64,000 bases of DNA from Flagellimonas spongiicola (GTDB lineage Bacteria > Bacteroidota > Bacteroidia > Flavobacteriales > Flavobacteriaceae): contig NZ_JAMFMA010000004.1 in assembly GCF_023502425.1 (NCBI RefSeq), forward strand, positions 186,001-250,000, read 5' to 3'. Below, in pieces: positions 25,061 through 34,948 of the stretch; position 1 is the stretch's first letter, and each line of letters begins with the position of its first letter. The position numbers were made by a program, and so were the translations under genes. The notes under the pieces are model-generated. The model did not search any database, had not been told where the DNA came from, and saw only the letters and a program-made list of their open reading frames with translations.

Positions 25061-25148
25061 CATGGAATTAAAATCTGGCTCGTTTTTTTTATTTAAACGA
25101 AAAATATAAATTGGAGCTAAACTTAATTGGTCAAATCAAGATTATTGG

Positions 25149-26237
25149 ATGCTTGACTTATTGCAACAAATTGCAGCTTTTAATTTTTTACTGTTTACCG
25201 GTCTAATCTGGTATTATCGTAAAAAACTAGATCATGCAATTTTCATTTTTTCGTTTTTCTTGTTGGGAAAAGGACTTACCATGCTAAGTAATTTGTTGCT
25301 TGGGCAAGTTATTTTTCCTGGTGAAAGGGTTGCGCTACGGGCAGGGGTGATAATGAATTCATTCCTATTTTTTTATGCTCCTTTTCTGTATTGGTTTACG
25401 CTGAGCGTTCTTAAATCTGTGGTGCCAATTCGTAAATTTAGCATCCATTTGCTCCCTTTTTTGTTTTTCTTGCTAACGAACATAGCCTTGATAACCATGG
25501 CTGTGTTGGAGTACAAAGGCACTTTTTTCAACCACTTACTTGTGTTTAGGAATTCTATCGAGGCGCTGTATTATGCCCAGGTCTTGGGATACACGGGTGT
25601 TTCGCTGTGGTTGCTATACAAATCAGAGAGTAAGGGATTGATTTTTGATAAAATTGTCAAATGGCTAAAACAGGTGCTATGGATTTTCATAGCCATATGG
25701 ATTGTGTTTTTTGTAAGCTCCTTGTTCAATGAAAACCAGTTTATGGCTGATAGCTTATCTGCTTTGGGAATAGTTTTGCTATTGGTTTTGTCCAATGTGA
25801 CCTTGCTTCTGGTTTTAGGTAGCCCCGAAGTTTTTTACAATAACCTCTCCGTAAAACTCAAGAAGGTTCCAAATACCGATATTGTCAATAAGCAGAATTA
25901 CGACAAATTATGTGAATTGGTAGTAAGTCAAAAACTGTATAAAAATGCCGATTTGAAAATAGGGAACCTTTCCAGTGCTATAGATCAGTCACCTAGAAAT
26001 GTGTCAGCTTTAATTAATAAATTTTATGAAGGTAATTTTTATGACTTCGTGAATTATTATCGCATTGAAGAAGCAAAATCCCTATTGAAAAATACCGAAG
26101 GTGACATGACCATTCTTACGATTCTTTATGAATCCGGATTCAATAACAAGTCTGTTTTTAACGCAGTATTTAAGAAAATGGTGGGGGTAACACCTTCCGC
26201 ATTTCGTAAAAATCATATTACCACACTTTACGGTTAA
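25149..26237 (+). CDS. AraC-family regulator with multi-pass membrane domain
   Basis: A 362-residue protein with about seven hydrophobic segments in residues 1-225 and an AraC double HTH in residues 255-355 (IDQSPRNVSALINKF; LTILYESGFNNKSVFNAVFKKMVGVTPSAFRK). A well-formed promoter stands about 90 bases upstream. It is followed after 164 bases by a plus-strand run of exported hydrolases with its own candidate promoter, so it may control that run. It is a distant paralogue of the divergent AraC gene. Confidence 0.9.
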   Translation: MLDLLQQIAAFNFLLFTGLIWYYRKKLDHAIFIFSFFLLGKGLTMLSNLLLGQVIFPGERVALRAGVIMNSFLFFYAPFLYWFTLSVLKSVVPIRKFSIHLLPFLFFLLTNIALITMAVLEYKGTFFNHLLVFRNSIEALYYAQVLGYTGVSLWLLYKSESKGLIFDKIVKWLKQVLWIFIAIWIVFFVSSLFNENQFMADSLSALGIVLLLVLSNVTLLLVLGSPEVFYNNLSVKLKKVPNTDIVNKQNYDKLCELVVSQKLYKNADLKIGNLSSAIDQSPRNVSALINKFYEGNFYDFVNYYRIEEAKSLLKNTEGDMTILTILYESGFNNKSVFNAVFKKMVGVTPSAFRKNHITTLYG

Positions 26238-26348
26238 GAGTCGTTCAGGCTTGATTTTACAATGAACACGGACTGTTAAATTCTCTTAAAAGTAAGTCCT
26301 AATTTCTGCATTTACCTCTATTCGGACGACCAGCATCATGCAAAAAAG

Positions 26349-26356
26349 TACGTTTG
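26349..26356 (+). promoter_or_regulatory. Possible -7 promoter box for the exported hydrolase operon
   Basis: TACGTTTG matches TAnnTTTG exactly, 45 bases before the PDZ-hydrolase start. A weak -33 candidate (TTCG at 26321-26324) lies slightly too far away. It would give a short leader ahead of the 26.4-36.2 kb gene run. Confidence 0.42.
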
Positions 26357-26401
26357 CCTCAAAATGAACAATTCAAATCAAAATTGTTCTAATCTTATAT
26401 A

Positions 26402-27796
26402 ATGCACAAACGTATGATGAAACAAATTCCAACTAGAGGTTTACTTTTTATGCTAGCAGTCTTTGGGTTGATACACCTAAGCAATGCACAACAATTACAT
26501 AGAAAAGCATCCTTAGGAATTATGATGCAAGCATTGAACGACAGTTTGGTTGCTGCATACGAATTAGATTCTTCAGAAGGTCTTTATATAATGACGGTAG
26601 CTCCTGGAAGTACCGTCCATGCAATAGGAATGCAAGAAGGTGCAATCCTAAAACGAATCAATGGAAATCCAGTTAACGCACCAATAGACGTATTTACTAC
26701 GATAACAGATTTTAGGGCAGGTGACGAAATACAATTGGAGTATCAGCAGAACGGTCAAGAATTCAACAAAAAAGTAAAAGGTATTGCCCGACCATGGGAG
26801 ACCTATGATAATGCCGATATCACCTACGGAGCAGTAAGTTATGAAGGCAATCAATTGAGGTCAATTCTATATACACCAAAGAATATTTCCAATCCACCTA
26901 TCGTCTATTTTATGCAGGGTTATACCTGTGGCTCTATAGACTTGCCCTTTTCTCCTGAACAACCGTACCGACGATTGGTACACGATTGGGTAGATGCTGG
27001 ATATGCTGTATTTAGAGTGGAGAAACCAGGAGTTGGCGATAGTGAAAGCGAAATTGATTGTTCACGTATAAGTTTTGAACAAGAGTTAAGAGGATTTCGT
27101 GAAGGCTATAAATGTCTTTTGCAGCTCGATAGGGTCAATCTGGATGAGATATTCATGTTCGGCCATTCCATGGGCGGGATAATCGCACCGCAATTGGTAG
27201 ATATCAAAATGCCCAAGGGGATAATTACCTATGGCATTGGAGCCAAGAATTGGTATGACTATATGATTGACCTGTACACAGTTCAACCCAAGCATTTTGG
27301 AGTTTCGGAAGAACAGATAAAGGAGGATAACAAAGTCAATCTAAAATTCAACGATGATTTCTTGGTACGTAAGTTGACCGGTGCTGAGTTAGCAAAGAAT
27401 GAAAGCTATGCGAATCTCTTTAATGTTGAGGAGTTAAGGCGGGAACAATACATCGGCAGAGGTTTTGATTTTTGGCAGGGGTTAGTAGATGTTGATGTTC
27501 CAGGGTCATGGACAAAAGTGAAAACCAATGTTTTGGCCATGCATGGCGAATTTGATATCCAGGCTATAAATGATACCGGAGCCAAAAAGATTGTCGAAAT
27601 CGTAAACTCCAATGGCGGGTCCGGAACCTTCTTACACATTGATAAAGCAGACCATGGATTCGTAAATTTTAACTCCATGCAAGAAAATGTGGAAACCCTC
27701 AGCAATGGTATGATGAGCTCGTATGTAAGGGATAACTACAACACTGAAATAGTGAAGAAGACCATTTCGTGGATGAGTAAAATCCAAAAGTCTTAG
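26402..27796 (+). CDS. Exported PDZ domain - alpha/beta hydrolase
   Basis: A 464-residue protein with a signal peptide (LLFMLAVFGLIHLSNAQ); Met5 or Met6 are alternative starts. Residues about 35-120 form a PDZ domain (GLYIMTVAPGSTVHAIGMQEG...ILKRINGNPV), normally a peptide-tail binder in proteases. Residues about 135-460 are an alpha/beta hydrolase with the nucleophile elbow GHSMGG, the acid in HGEFD and the base in KADHGF. The PDZ-hydrolase fusion suggests action on peptides or esters held by the PDZ. It starts a run of closely spaced genes, 4 bases ahead of the S41-like gene. Confidence 0.87.
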   Translation: MHKRMMKQIPTRGLLFMLAVFGLIHLSNAQQLHRKASLGIMMQALNDSLVAAYELDSSEGLYIMTVAPGSTVHAIGMQEGAILKRINGNPVNAPIDVFTTITDFRAGDEIQLEYQQNGQEFNKKVKGIARPWETYDNADITYGAVSYEGNQLRSILYTPKNISNPPIVYFMQGYTCGSIDLPFSPEQPYRRLVHDWVDAGYAVFRVEKPGVGDSESEIDCSRISFEQELRGFREGYKCLLQLDRVNLDEIFMFGHSMGGIIAPQLVDIKMPKGIITYGIGAKNWYDYMIDLYTVQPKHFGVSEEQIKEDNKVNLKFNDDFLVRKLTGAELAKNESYANLFNVEELRREQYIGRGFDFWQGLVDVDVPGSWTKVKTNVLAMHGEFDIQAINDTGAKKIVEIVNSNGGSGTFLHIDKADHGFVNFNSMQENVETLSNGMMSSYVRDNYNTEIVKKTISWMSKIQKS

Positions 27797-27800
27797 TAAA

Positions 27801-29333
27801 ATGAAAATCAAATATCTAGTTCTAACCTCTCTTTTATGCATGGCCTGCAAAGGAACTTCCCAGGAAGTTAATCTTGAGCTTACACAGGTAGAATGGCAAG
27901 AGGATTTGGACTTTTTGAAAAAACGCGTAGAAAGTACGGTTCCATGGATCGAAGAAAACGAAACCACGAATGAATTTTTACGAGTGTACGAAACACTGAG
28001 TGCCACAAATCCTAAAGATGGTGATGCCCTTGTCTTTGAACTGCAGCGATTGCTCAACAGTCTAAAAGATGAAGGGTGTAACCTTCCCTATTTTCAATCT
28101 GCCCTGGGTACAAAACTACTGCCGCTAAAAGTAAATTGGTTCAGTGACGGTTTGTTTATTGTGGATGCAAATGCTGCCAACAGTTCACTCATTGGAGCGC
28201 AAATTGTAAAGATGAATGATACTAGTGTCGATGAGGTATTTGAAGGACTTAAACCCTACTTGAATGCCGATAATGATCATTATAAAAAATACTTGTTTCA
28301 AGCATACGGTCTAATGCCCAATTTGTTGAAAGCTGCTGGATTTGGGAATGATGCCAATGGTATGGTATTGGAATTCACTTCAGGTAAAAACATAAGAATA
28401 GAAAGCGTACCCCTTGAAGTCTATGCCAAGTTGAATAGGGAATTACCTAATGATGGTGTATTCGAACCTTTGGCAATTGATCATAGTGATGATAATTATT
28501 GGACCGAATTTTTCCCGGACACTAAAACCTTGTTTGTTCAGATACAAAAGGTGGTAAATAATGAAACAGGAGATTCTTTTGGGAAATTTGTTTCTGGAAT
28601 AGAAAGCTTATTAACTGATGGTAAGGTCGATAAGTTGGTCCTTGATTTGCGCTACGGAGGTGGTGGAAACGGATTTAAACTTAAATCCTTTACAGACTTA
28701 CTGCGCGATTCTGAACGCATAAACAAAAGAGGGAATTTATTTGTGTTGATAAGCAACGCTACCCGAGGAACCTTGGCAGAATTGACCTCCATTTTAGCCT
28801 TAAACACAAAAGCGATTTTGGTGGGACAACCTTCAGCAGAAGGTCCAAACACTGTTGGCGATACCAAATACATCACCCTGCCAAACTCGGGATTGGCGAT
28901 TTCCTTGACTCATACGTTATGGCCCACGAGTTGGAAACAAGATGCAGCTACGACACTAACACCAGCAATGGATATTTCCTATACCCATATGGATGAGCAG
29001 GCAAATGTTGATCCATGGTTGTATGCGGCGTTACAGTTCTCTAAGGAAGAAACACCAAAAAGCCTTACCGAAAACCAAATAGCCAGCTTGAGTGGGGCCT
29101 ATAAAATCAATGGAAGAAAAGTTAATCTGGAGAACAAAAACGGAAGATTGTTTTTGACCATGGGAAGGAAGATGAAAAGCTTTTTTGAAATCCATACAGA
29201 GGTTTATTTCGATTCGGAAAATATACTTAGGACGGATATTGAAGGTGTTGAATTAAGCGTATCAACCGATGGCAATGGAAATATGAAACCCACACAATTG
29301 ATGTGGAATCAACAACAATTCGTAATCCAATGA
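27801..29333 (+). CDS. S41-like (tail-specific protease family) lipoprotein, catalytic Ser not evident
   Basis: A 510-residue lipoprotein (signal ends LLCMACKG, Cys15/16 region). Residues about 245-390 have the interphotoreceptor-retinoid-binding/S41 fold: VDKLVLDLRYGGGGNG, then LFVLISNATRGTLAELTSILALNT, ILVGQPSAEGPN. Where S41 peptidases carry the nucleophile (S-x-S-A-S-E), this protein reads RGTLAE, so Thr replaces Ser, and no Lys follows at the expected place. It may be inactive, use Thr, or be a binding protein. The C-terminal ~90 residues form a beta-rich tail. The stop overlaps the next gene's ATG (ATGA). Confidence 0.78.
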   Translation: MKIKYLVLTSLLCMACKGTSQEVNLELTQVEWQEDLDFLKKRVESTVPWIEENETTNEFLRVYETLSATNPKDGDALVFELQRLLNSLKDEGCNLPYFQSALGTKLLPLKVNWFSDGLFIVDANAANSSLIGAQIVKMNDTSVDEVFEGLKPYLNADNDHYKKYLFQAYGLMPNLLKAAGFGNDANGMVLEFTSGKNIRIESVPLEVYAKLNRELPNDGVFEPLAIDHSDDNYWTEFFPDTKTLFVQIQKVVNNETGDSFGKFVSGIESLLTDGKVDKLVLDLRYGGGGNGFKLKSFTDLLRDSERINKRGNLFVLISNATRGTLAELTSILALNTKAILVGQPSAEGPNTVGDTKYITLPNSGLAISLTHTLWPTSWKQDAATTLTPAMDISYTHMDEQANVDPWLYAALQFSKEETPKSLTENQIASLSGAYKINGRKVNLENKNGRLFLTMGRKMKSFFEIHTEVYFDSENILRTDIEGVELSVSTDGNGNMKPTQLMWNQQQFVIQ

Positions 29334-30040
29334 TCAAGTATCTATTTCTTTTTATAGTTGGAATAACATTTGGACAAGCTCAATTGGATTCTGTACTGGT
29401 CTGTGATGTGAAATTCAAAGATTCAAAATTTGATAATCCACATGCCGGTAGCGCTTTTTTGATGGAATATGAAGGCAAAACCTATGCCTGTACTGCTAAA
29501 CACGTTTTGTTTTTTGCGAAAACAGATAGCATGAAGACCATCAGTTTTGGGGGCGATTTGAAATCCTGGTCGTTTGTGTCCAAAACCCACCCATCAATTG
29601 CCGTAAAAGCGGGTAAATTAATCAATGAAAATCCTGAGGAACCATTGACTATGCCACCAAAAGCAGATTGGCTGGTATTTGAAACAAGTGGTGCTATTCC
29701 GGAAAATATTGCTAGATACGAATTAAGAAGCTCACCATTAACCGAAGGTGAAGCAGTGTCGTTTCTTGGCTATCCCTATAACAATGAAAAGCCCATACAG
29801 GTACAAGGTAAATTCGCTGGTTTTACCGAAGATGGTAACCTGAGTTTGGACGTGCCTAAAGGAACCTACAACGGATGCAGTGGAGGTCCTGTATTGGATG
29901 CGCAAGGCAAGTTGGTTGGTTTGGTATCTATGGGATATTACAATCAAAAAGAAGCTAAAATGGTATTTGAGCCATCCGCAATTCATCACTTTCAATCAAT
30001 CATTAAAAACGAACATAATAATAGAAACACCAAAAAATAA
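29330..30040 (+). CDS. Exported trypsin-like serine protease
   Basis: The ATG at 29330 overlaps the previous stop as ATGA and gives 236 residues with a signal peptide (MIKYLFLFIVGITFGQAQ). The catalytic triad is visible: His in CTAKHVLFF, Asp in KADWLVFE, and Ser in NGCSGGPVLD, in the order and spacing of trypsin-like (S1-type) bacterial proteases. It has no PDZ domain, unlike DegP/HtrA. It sits 6 bases before the DUF2911 gene and is part of the exported hydrolase operon. Confidence 0.85.
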   Translation: MIKYLFLFIVGITFGQAQLDSVLVCDVKFKDSKFDNPHAGSAFLMEYEGKTYACTAKHVLFFAKTDSMKTISFGGDLKSWSFVSKTHPSIAVKAGKLINENPEEPLTMPPKADWLVFETSGAIPENIARYELRSSPLTEGEAVSFLGYPYNNEKPIQVQGKFAGFTEDGNLSLDVPKGTYNGCSGGPVLDAQGKLVGLVSMGYYNQKEAKMVFEPSAIHHFQSIIKNEHNNRNTKK

Positions 30041-30046
30041 AACAAA

Positions 30047-31144
30047 ATGAAAAAACTATTTATTGCACTTATTGCAACCGCATTTACGCAGCAAATGGCT
30101 GCCCAGTTCCACACGTTGAACATGCCTCAGGGAAGTCCAAGAGTACAAGAAACCCAAAAGGTGGGTGTTACAGAGATTACTTTGGATTATGGTAGTCCTG
30201 CCTTACGAAATAGAGATGCTTGGAATGATTCAAACGTGATACCTCAAGGTGGCGATCCCATTGCATGGCGTGCAGGTGCTAATATGGCCACGACCATTGA
30301 ATTTTCCACAGATGTAATGATTGAAGGACAAGCATTGAAAGCTGGGAAGTATGGATTCCATATTATTCCTGAAAATGACACCTATACCTTACTATTTGCA
30401 CACAACTTTGACCAATGGGGAAGCTATTATCTTGATACTGATAAGGATGTGACTTTACGTGTAAAAGTTGATCCAGAAACTTGTTCAATGTCAGAACGAT
30501 TGGATTATGAGTTTTTGAATCGAACCCCAAATTCAGTTGTAATCGGTTTGGAATGGGGAGAAAAAAGAATTCCTTTCAAAGTGGAAGTAGATTTGAACAA
30601 AACCGTAGTGGAAAGCTTACGAAGTGAACTACGTGGAATCAATACGTATCACTGGCAAGCATGGAACGATGCGGCTAGATGGTGCTTGGATCATGATACC
30701 AATTTGGAAGAAGCTTACGAATGGGTCAATCGTTCAATCAACGGTGGATACAATGGATTTTCAGCACATAGCGATGTGATCAATCTTGTAACCAAAATTA
30801 ACTTGATTGCCAAATTAGGTAAGACTGAAGATCTGCAATCTACAATTGAAGCAGCACAAGGTTTGGTAAACTACGATTGGCAAGCCAATTACCTAACGCA
30901 AACCTTACTACGTGATGGTTTCCATGAACAAGGCTTAAAATCGGCAGAGCAAAACCTAAAGACTTATCCAGATGCATGGTTTTTACATTTGAACAAATCG
31001 CTAGGTCACTATTTCTTAGGGAATAAGAAGAAGGCTATTAGCAGCGCAAACAAAGCATTGACTTTGGCTCCTGAGCCTAGAAAGGCACGAATCAACGAAA
31101 TCATTTCTGAAATCAATGCAGGAACATACCAGTTCCCTTCATAA
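30047..31144 (+). CDS. Exported DUF2911 protein with C-terminal helical repeats
   Basis: A 365-residue protein with a signal peptide (LFIALIATAFTQQMAAQ). Residues about 25-185 form the DUF2911 domain common in Bacteroidota (SPRVQETQKVGVTEITLDYGSPALRNRD, AWRAGANMATTIEFS, KAGKYGFHIIPE). The C-terminal half is helical with TPR-like spacing (YHWQAWNDAARWCLDH, WFLHLNKSLGHYFLGNKKKAISSANKALTLAPEPRKARI). The function of the family is unknown. It lies 6 bases after the trypsin-like gene. Confidence 0.87.
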   Translation: MKKLFIALIATAFTQQMAAQFHTLNMPQGSPRVQETQKVGVTEITLDYGSPALRNRDAWNDSNVIPQGGDPIAWRAGANMATTIEFSTDVMIEGQALKAGKYGFHIIPENDTYTLLFAHNFDQWGSYYLDTDKDVTLRVKVDPETCSMSERLDYEFLNRTPNSVVIGLEWGEKRIPFKVEVDLNKTVVESLRSELRGINTYHWQAWNDAARWCLDHDTNLEEAYEWVNRSINGGYNGFSAHSDVINLVTKINLIAKLGKTEDLQSTIEAAQGLVNYDWQANYLTQTLLRDGFHEQGLKSAEQNLKTYPDAWFLHLNKSLGHYFLGNKKKAISSANKALTLAPEPRKARINEIISEINAGTYQFPS

Positions 31145-31165
31145 TCGGTGTACAACAAATTGACA

Positions 31166-31702
31166 ATGGACATGACATTGCGAAAGAATCGATTTTTAAT
31201 CGTATTCCTGTTGCTAGGTTTAGGCACGATTTATTGCCTGCAAGCGCAATTAACTACTAAAGAAATTGGTTTGAATGGTTTTTTATCCAATGAGGGATAT
31301 ATCGAATTAAAGATGCAAAAATTACCATCCGGGCACCTGCATATTGCAGGTGTCCTAAACGGTAATGATGCCAATTTCATATTGGATACAGGTGCAAGTG
31401 GGACTGTGATAGATGCCAAACGGAAGGAAAAATTCCAAATGGAATCTAGGACAACGGACAGACAGGCTGCGGGTGCAGGAGGAAGTACCATACAAATGCA
31501 GGTTTCCAATGACAACGAATTGCGTTTGGGCGATTTGAACATGCAGGACATGGATTTGATGATGATTAATTTGGATCATGTCAATATGGCATTTGAGAGG
31601 CTTGGTATTGAACCGGTAGATGGTGTCATCGGCGCAGATGTACTCACAGATTATGAAGCTATAATCGATTATGTCAATCTTACCCTTTACGTTAAGAATT
31701 GA
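31166..31702 (+). CDS. Exported retropepsin-like aspartic protease
   Basis: The ATG at 31166 gives 178 residues (a GTG at 31148 is the alternative), beginning with a signal anchor (FLIVFLLLGLGTIYCLQAQ). The motif FILDTGASGTVID contains the catalytic D-T-G of single-lobed retropepsin-like proteases, and GVIGADVLTDYEAIIDY is the matching hydrophobic flap/psi-loop segment. Active forms are homodimers. Gene spacing of under 25 bases on both sides places it in the operon, where it adds yet another protease class. Confidence 0.83.
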   Translation: MDMTLRKNRFLIVFLLLGLGTIYCLQAQLTTKEIGLNGFLSNEGYIELKMQKLPSGHLHIAGVLNGNDANFILDTGASGTVIDAKRKEKFQMESRTTDRQAAGAGGSTIQMQVSNDNELRLGDLNMQDMDLMMINLDHVNMAFERLGIEPVDGVIGADVLTDYEAIIDYVNLTLYVKN

Positions 31703-31710
31703 TAACGTCC

Positions 31711-33483
31711 ATGATTGTCAATAAAAAATTGCTTCCCTTGAAAAGGATAAGCTTTCTGGGATTTTTTATTTTGATGGTGGGTTGCATACATAAGTCTGAT
31801 GAATTTCAGCAGTATGCAACCGCAATCAAACCAGTAAAACTTGGGGAAGGTACACTATCAGTTGATGGAGTTCAATGGAACAACGTATATGTTTCAAAAA
31901 CCAAGGAGCTTTATCTTACTAAAATGGGTGAAAGTGCATCGATAATCCATAAAATGGAGATGGTTGATGACACTTTTTCAAATTTAGAGGCCATTGAATT
32001 CCCTGATACAGACCCACATTCGGACATCTTCATAAATTCAGATGGTGATTTAATGTTGTTCTCCTCGCTCATGCAGGAGAATACGTTGGATACCGTTTCT
32101 GACTGGAATATTTGGAAATCACAACGCAGAGATGGAAAATGGCAAGAGGCTGTCCCGTTTTTTGATACCAATATTGCGGGGAATCAATTTTATCCTTGGT
32201 TGACGGATAGCGGAAACTTGTATTTTGCTATAACTCCTCATGGATCAGGTAATAGTGATCTTTATTTTTCCGAATTTTCTAATGGAAGCTATATAGAACC
32301 CAAACCACTACCGTTTCATATTAATTCGGAAAAGTTAGAAGGTGACGCCTATGTGGCACCGGATGAGTCCTATTTGATTTTTGCAGGATTTGAACGTGGT
32401 CAAAACCTAGGAAAGTCTGATTTGTTCATCAGCTACAACACGTATGGACAGTGGTCTACCCCAGTCTGGTTGGGTGCAGATATCAACTCTGAAGGCTATG
32501 ATGGAAGTCCATTTGTAACGGAGGATGGGAACTATCTCATTTTCACTAGTAGTAGAGGAAGTACTGATGAAAACACCTTTTTTAACCATTATATCGTTCC
32601 TTTTGATCCTAGTATCTACAGCGAAGCTTCTACAACTTTGGACAATTACCTTTCAAATATTGGGAATACTCCCCAACCCTTTGAACTAGATAAGATCACA
32701 ACTGACAGTATTGAATATGGTGGGAGCCTATCCCTAAGAAACCAAGCACTCTACTATACCAAGGCAGCTATTGATTTTTCAGAACGACAGATAACTGTTA
32801 GTAATTTTGAAAATGGTATGTTTCAAGCACCCATTAAGGTAAGTTTTGGAAACACTAGCTTCAAGGATGCTAGTGATGTTCAAATAAGTCCAGACGGTGA
32901 ATCCTTATATTTCAAAATGCGTGGGAACGTGGCAGGCGATCCGGAACGGAAAGATGGAAACATTTGGAAAAGTATAAAGGAAAATGGATCCTGGGGTAAA
33001 GCAGAAATGCTTCCGACAGCTATAAATTCTACCTTAAGCGAATATTATCCAGTTATTACATCCAGCGGCAATCTTTACTTCAGTAGAGAACATCAGGATA
33101 CCAGTTATGACCTGTATGTATCCAAGTTTGAGAATGGTACATACAAAGAGGCAGTACGTTTACCAGATTACATCAATACTAATTTGCTGGAATCCGATGC
33201 CTATGTTGCCCCGGACGAATCCTTTATGATATTTGTCCGTATGTATGCGGAAGGTGATTTAGGTGTGTCTGACCTCTACATCACGTTTAATGAAAATGGT
33301 ATTTGGTCCAGACCAAAGAACATGCGCTCTTTAAATAGTTCAGGTGTAGATGGGAGTCCATTTGTAACGTCAAATGGAAAATACTTGTTCTTTACCTCAA
33401 CAAGAGATTCAGAAAACCCTGAAGCATTTGACGGACATTTGGATATTTATGCCGTACGATTCAATGTTTCGGAATGGAAATAA
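31711..33483 (+). CDS. PD40/WD40-like beta-propeller lipoprotein with internal duplication
   Basis: The ATG at 31711 gives 590 residues and a lipobox (LMVGC). PD40-type blades repeat along the chain (SPDGESLYF, APDESYLIF, TEDGNYLIFTSSRGS). The two halves duplicate each other: the DAYVAPDESYLIFAG...SDLFISYN...DGSPFVTEDG segment recurs as DAYVAPDESFMIFVR...SDLYITFN...DGSPFVTSNG about 320 residues later. This predicts two propellers of equal size. The role is probably protein or substrate binding at the surface. Confidence 0.85.
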   Translation: MIVNKKLLPLKRISFLGFFILMVGCIHKSDEFQQYATAIKPVKLGEGTLSVDGVQWNNVYVSKTKELYLTKMGESASIIHKMEMVDDTFSNLEAIEFPDTDPHSDIFINSDGDLMLFSSLMQENTLDTVSDWNIWKSQRRDGKWQEAVPFFDTNIAGNQFYPWLTDSGNLYFAITPHGSGNSDLYFSEFSNGSYIEPKPLPFHINSEKLEGDAYVAPDESYLIFAGFERGQNLGKSDLFISYNTYGQWSTPVWLGADINSEGYDGSPFVTEDGNYLIFTSSRGSTDENTFFNHYIVPFDPSIYSEASTTLDNYLSNIGNTPQPFELDKITTDSIEYGGSLSLRNQALYYTKAAIDFSERQITVSNFENGMFQAPIKVSFGNTSFKDASDVQISPDGESLYFKMRGNVAGDPERKDGNIWKSIKENGSWGKAEMLPTAINSTLSEYYPVITSSGNLYFSREHQDTSYDLYVSKFENGTYKEAVRLPDYINTNLLESDAYVAPDESFMIFVRMYAEGDLGVSDLYITFNENGIWSRPKNMRSLNSSGVDGSPFVTSNGKYLFFTSTRDSENPEAFDGHLDIYAVRFNVSEWK

Positions 33484-33554
33484 TGTGTTGAACTATAGCA
33501 TTATAGGGATTAATTAAAAGCATTAACTTACAATTCAATCAAAAAACAATCAAA

Positions 33555-34919
33555 ATGAAAAACTGTACCTTAATCCTATTGGTGGGAGTTTTATTCCTGT
33601 CCTGCGGAGAAAAAGAAAAAACAGAAACCCAAGACAAAGCAACAAAAACGGAATATGCCACTAGCATGGTGTTTCGAGAAACCCCATTCGCTGATATCCG
33701 TCCCGCAAAGAAGATTACCAAAGAGGAGTCCAAGAATATCAATCACTTTCAATTGGATTACGATGACCAGGGCCGTCTTGTTGAATTGAAATATCTATTA
33801 AATGGGAGATTAAAGGCTTACTACGATCGATTTGTGCGAGCACCACATATTAAAATTGCTTACACCGACAGTTCAGAAATCAGAACTTTTTATAATGAGT
33901 ATGGTACAAGATGTTTAGTATCCGGAAGTGTGTACCAAACTAAGATTAAGTTGGATGAAAATGGCAAGCGGGAGCACTTAATGTTCTATGGCCTTGAAGG
34001 GCAACCTATTGAAAATGACTTTGGAATTGCATCCTATAAATGGCAAAAAACAGCTGAAAACATCATTCTGGAACATCGCTATGACCGTGATGGAAATATT
34101 AAAAGAAATCGACCTGGATTTGGGTATATGGTCACGGAATTCCAATATGGTTCCAATGGTTTACTTTCTAAAATGGTCAACTTGGGTGAAAGTGGGAACC
34201 AGCCAACACCAGATGAGGCTGGTGTTGTCAGTACAAAAATTGGTTATGATGAACATGGCAGGTTTACACAATGGTTGAATTTAGATGGTCAAGACCAACC
34301 CATCAAAGGAATGAGTGTTATCGCCGAAATCAGATATATACCTTCAGAATACAGTGGGGAAGAGGATGCTGTCTTTATTGATGAAAACGGAGACCCCCAA
34401 AATACGCGCTGGGGAGCTCACAGGGTCATGTATGAGTTTGATGTCTTTGGTAACGAATTAACACGAAGGTTCCGTGATACCCTGAATCAACCTCTAAATG
34501 TAAGCGGCAATCTTGGTTTGGCAAAAAGTACATGGACGGAAGACGGTATGTACCGAAAAGAGCGTACCTACTTTAATATTTCTAATGAAGCAGCTGGAAT
34601 TGGTCAGAATGGAATCCATAAGATCAAGACATTTTTCGATGCAAAGGGCAATCCGGTTTGCACATCAAGTTATGATCTAGAAGATAATCTTGTCATAGAT
34701 CCAAGTAGAGGGTATGCAAAGGATAGTTTGACTTTTGATAATCAAAATAGATTAATTGCAAGACAATTCTTCGATACAACAAATTCGCTGGCCGATCATA
34801 ATACGTGGGCCGTGGCGTCTTTCAAGTATAGCTACAATGAAAAAGGCGAGCTTTTAGCAGTGGAAACAAAAAATGCAGCAGGAGAAATCACAACGCCCCA
34901 ATGGAATCCTGTACACTAG
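33555..34919 (+). CDS. Lipoprotein with degenerate YD/RHS-like beta repeats, paralogue 1
   Basis: A 454-residue lipoprotein (VLFLSCGEKEK). The chain is built of repeats of the type 'Y-x-x-D-x-x-G-x-x-x-x-x-x-x-D-x-x-G-x-P', for example DYDDQGRLVELKYL, RYDRDGNIKRNRPG, GYDEHGRFTQWLNLDGQDQPI, EFDVFGNELTRRFRDTLNQPL. They resemble weak YD repeats but without the RHS core or a toxin tip. No catalytic residues are evident. The gene at 45063-46283 has the same design. It follows the propeller gene by 71 bases. Confidence 0.65.
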   Translation: MKNCTLILLVGVLFLSCGEKEKTETQDKATKTEYATSMVFRETPFADIRPAKKITKEESKNINHFQLDYDDQGRLVELKYLLNGRLKAYYDRFVRAPHIKIAYTDSSEIRTFYNEYGTRCLVSGSVYQTKIKLDENGKREHLMFYGLEGQPIENDFGIASYKWQKTAENIILEHRYDRDGNIKRNRPGFGYMVTEFQYGSNGLLSKMVNLGESGNQPTPDEAGVVSTKIGYDEHGRFTQWLNLDGQDQPIKGMSVIAEIRYIPSEYSGEEDAVFIDENGDPQNTRWGAHRVMYEFDVFGNELTRRFRDTLNQPLNVSGNLGLAKSTWTEDGMYRKERTYFNISNEAAGIGQNGIHKIKTFFDAKGNPVCTSSYDLEDNLVIDPSRGYAKDSLTFDNQNRLIARQFFDTTNSLADHNTWAVASFKYSYNEKGELLAVETKNAAGEITTPQWNPVH

Positions 34920-34948
34920 GATGTGCCGTCCAACCTTAAAAAAAGATA

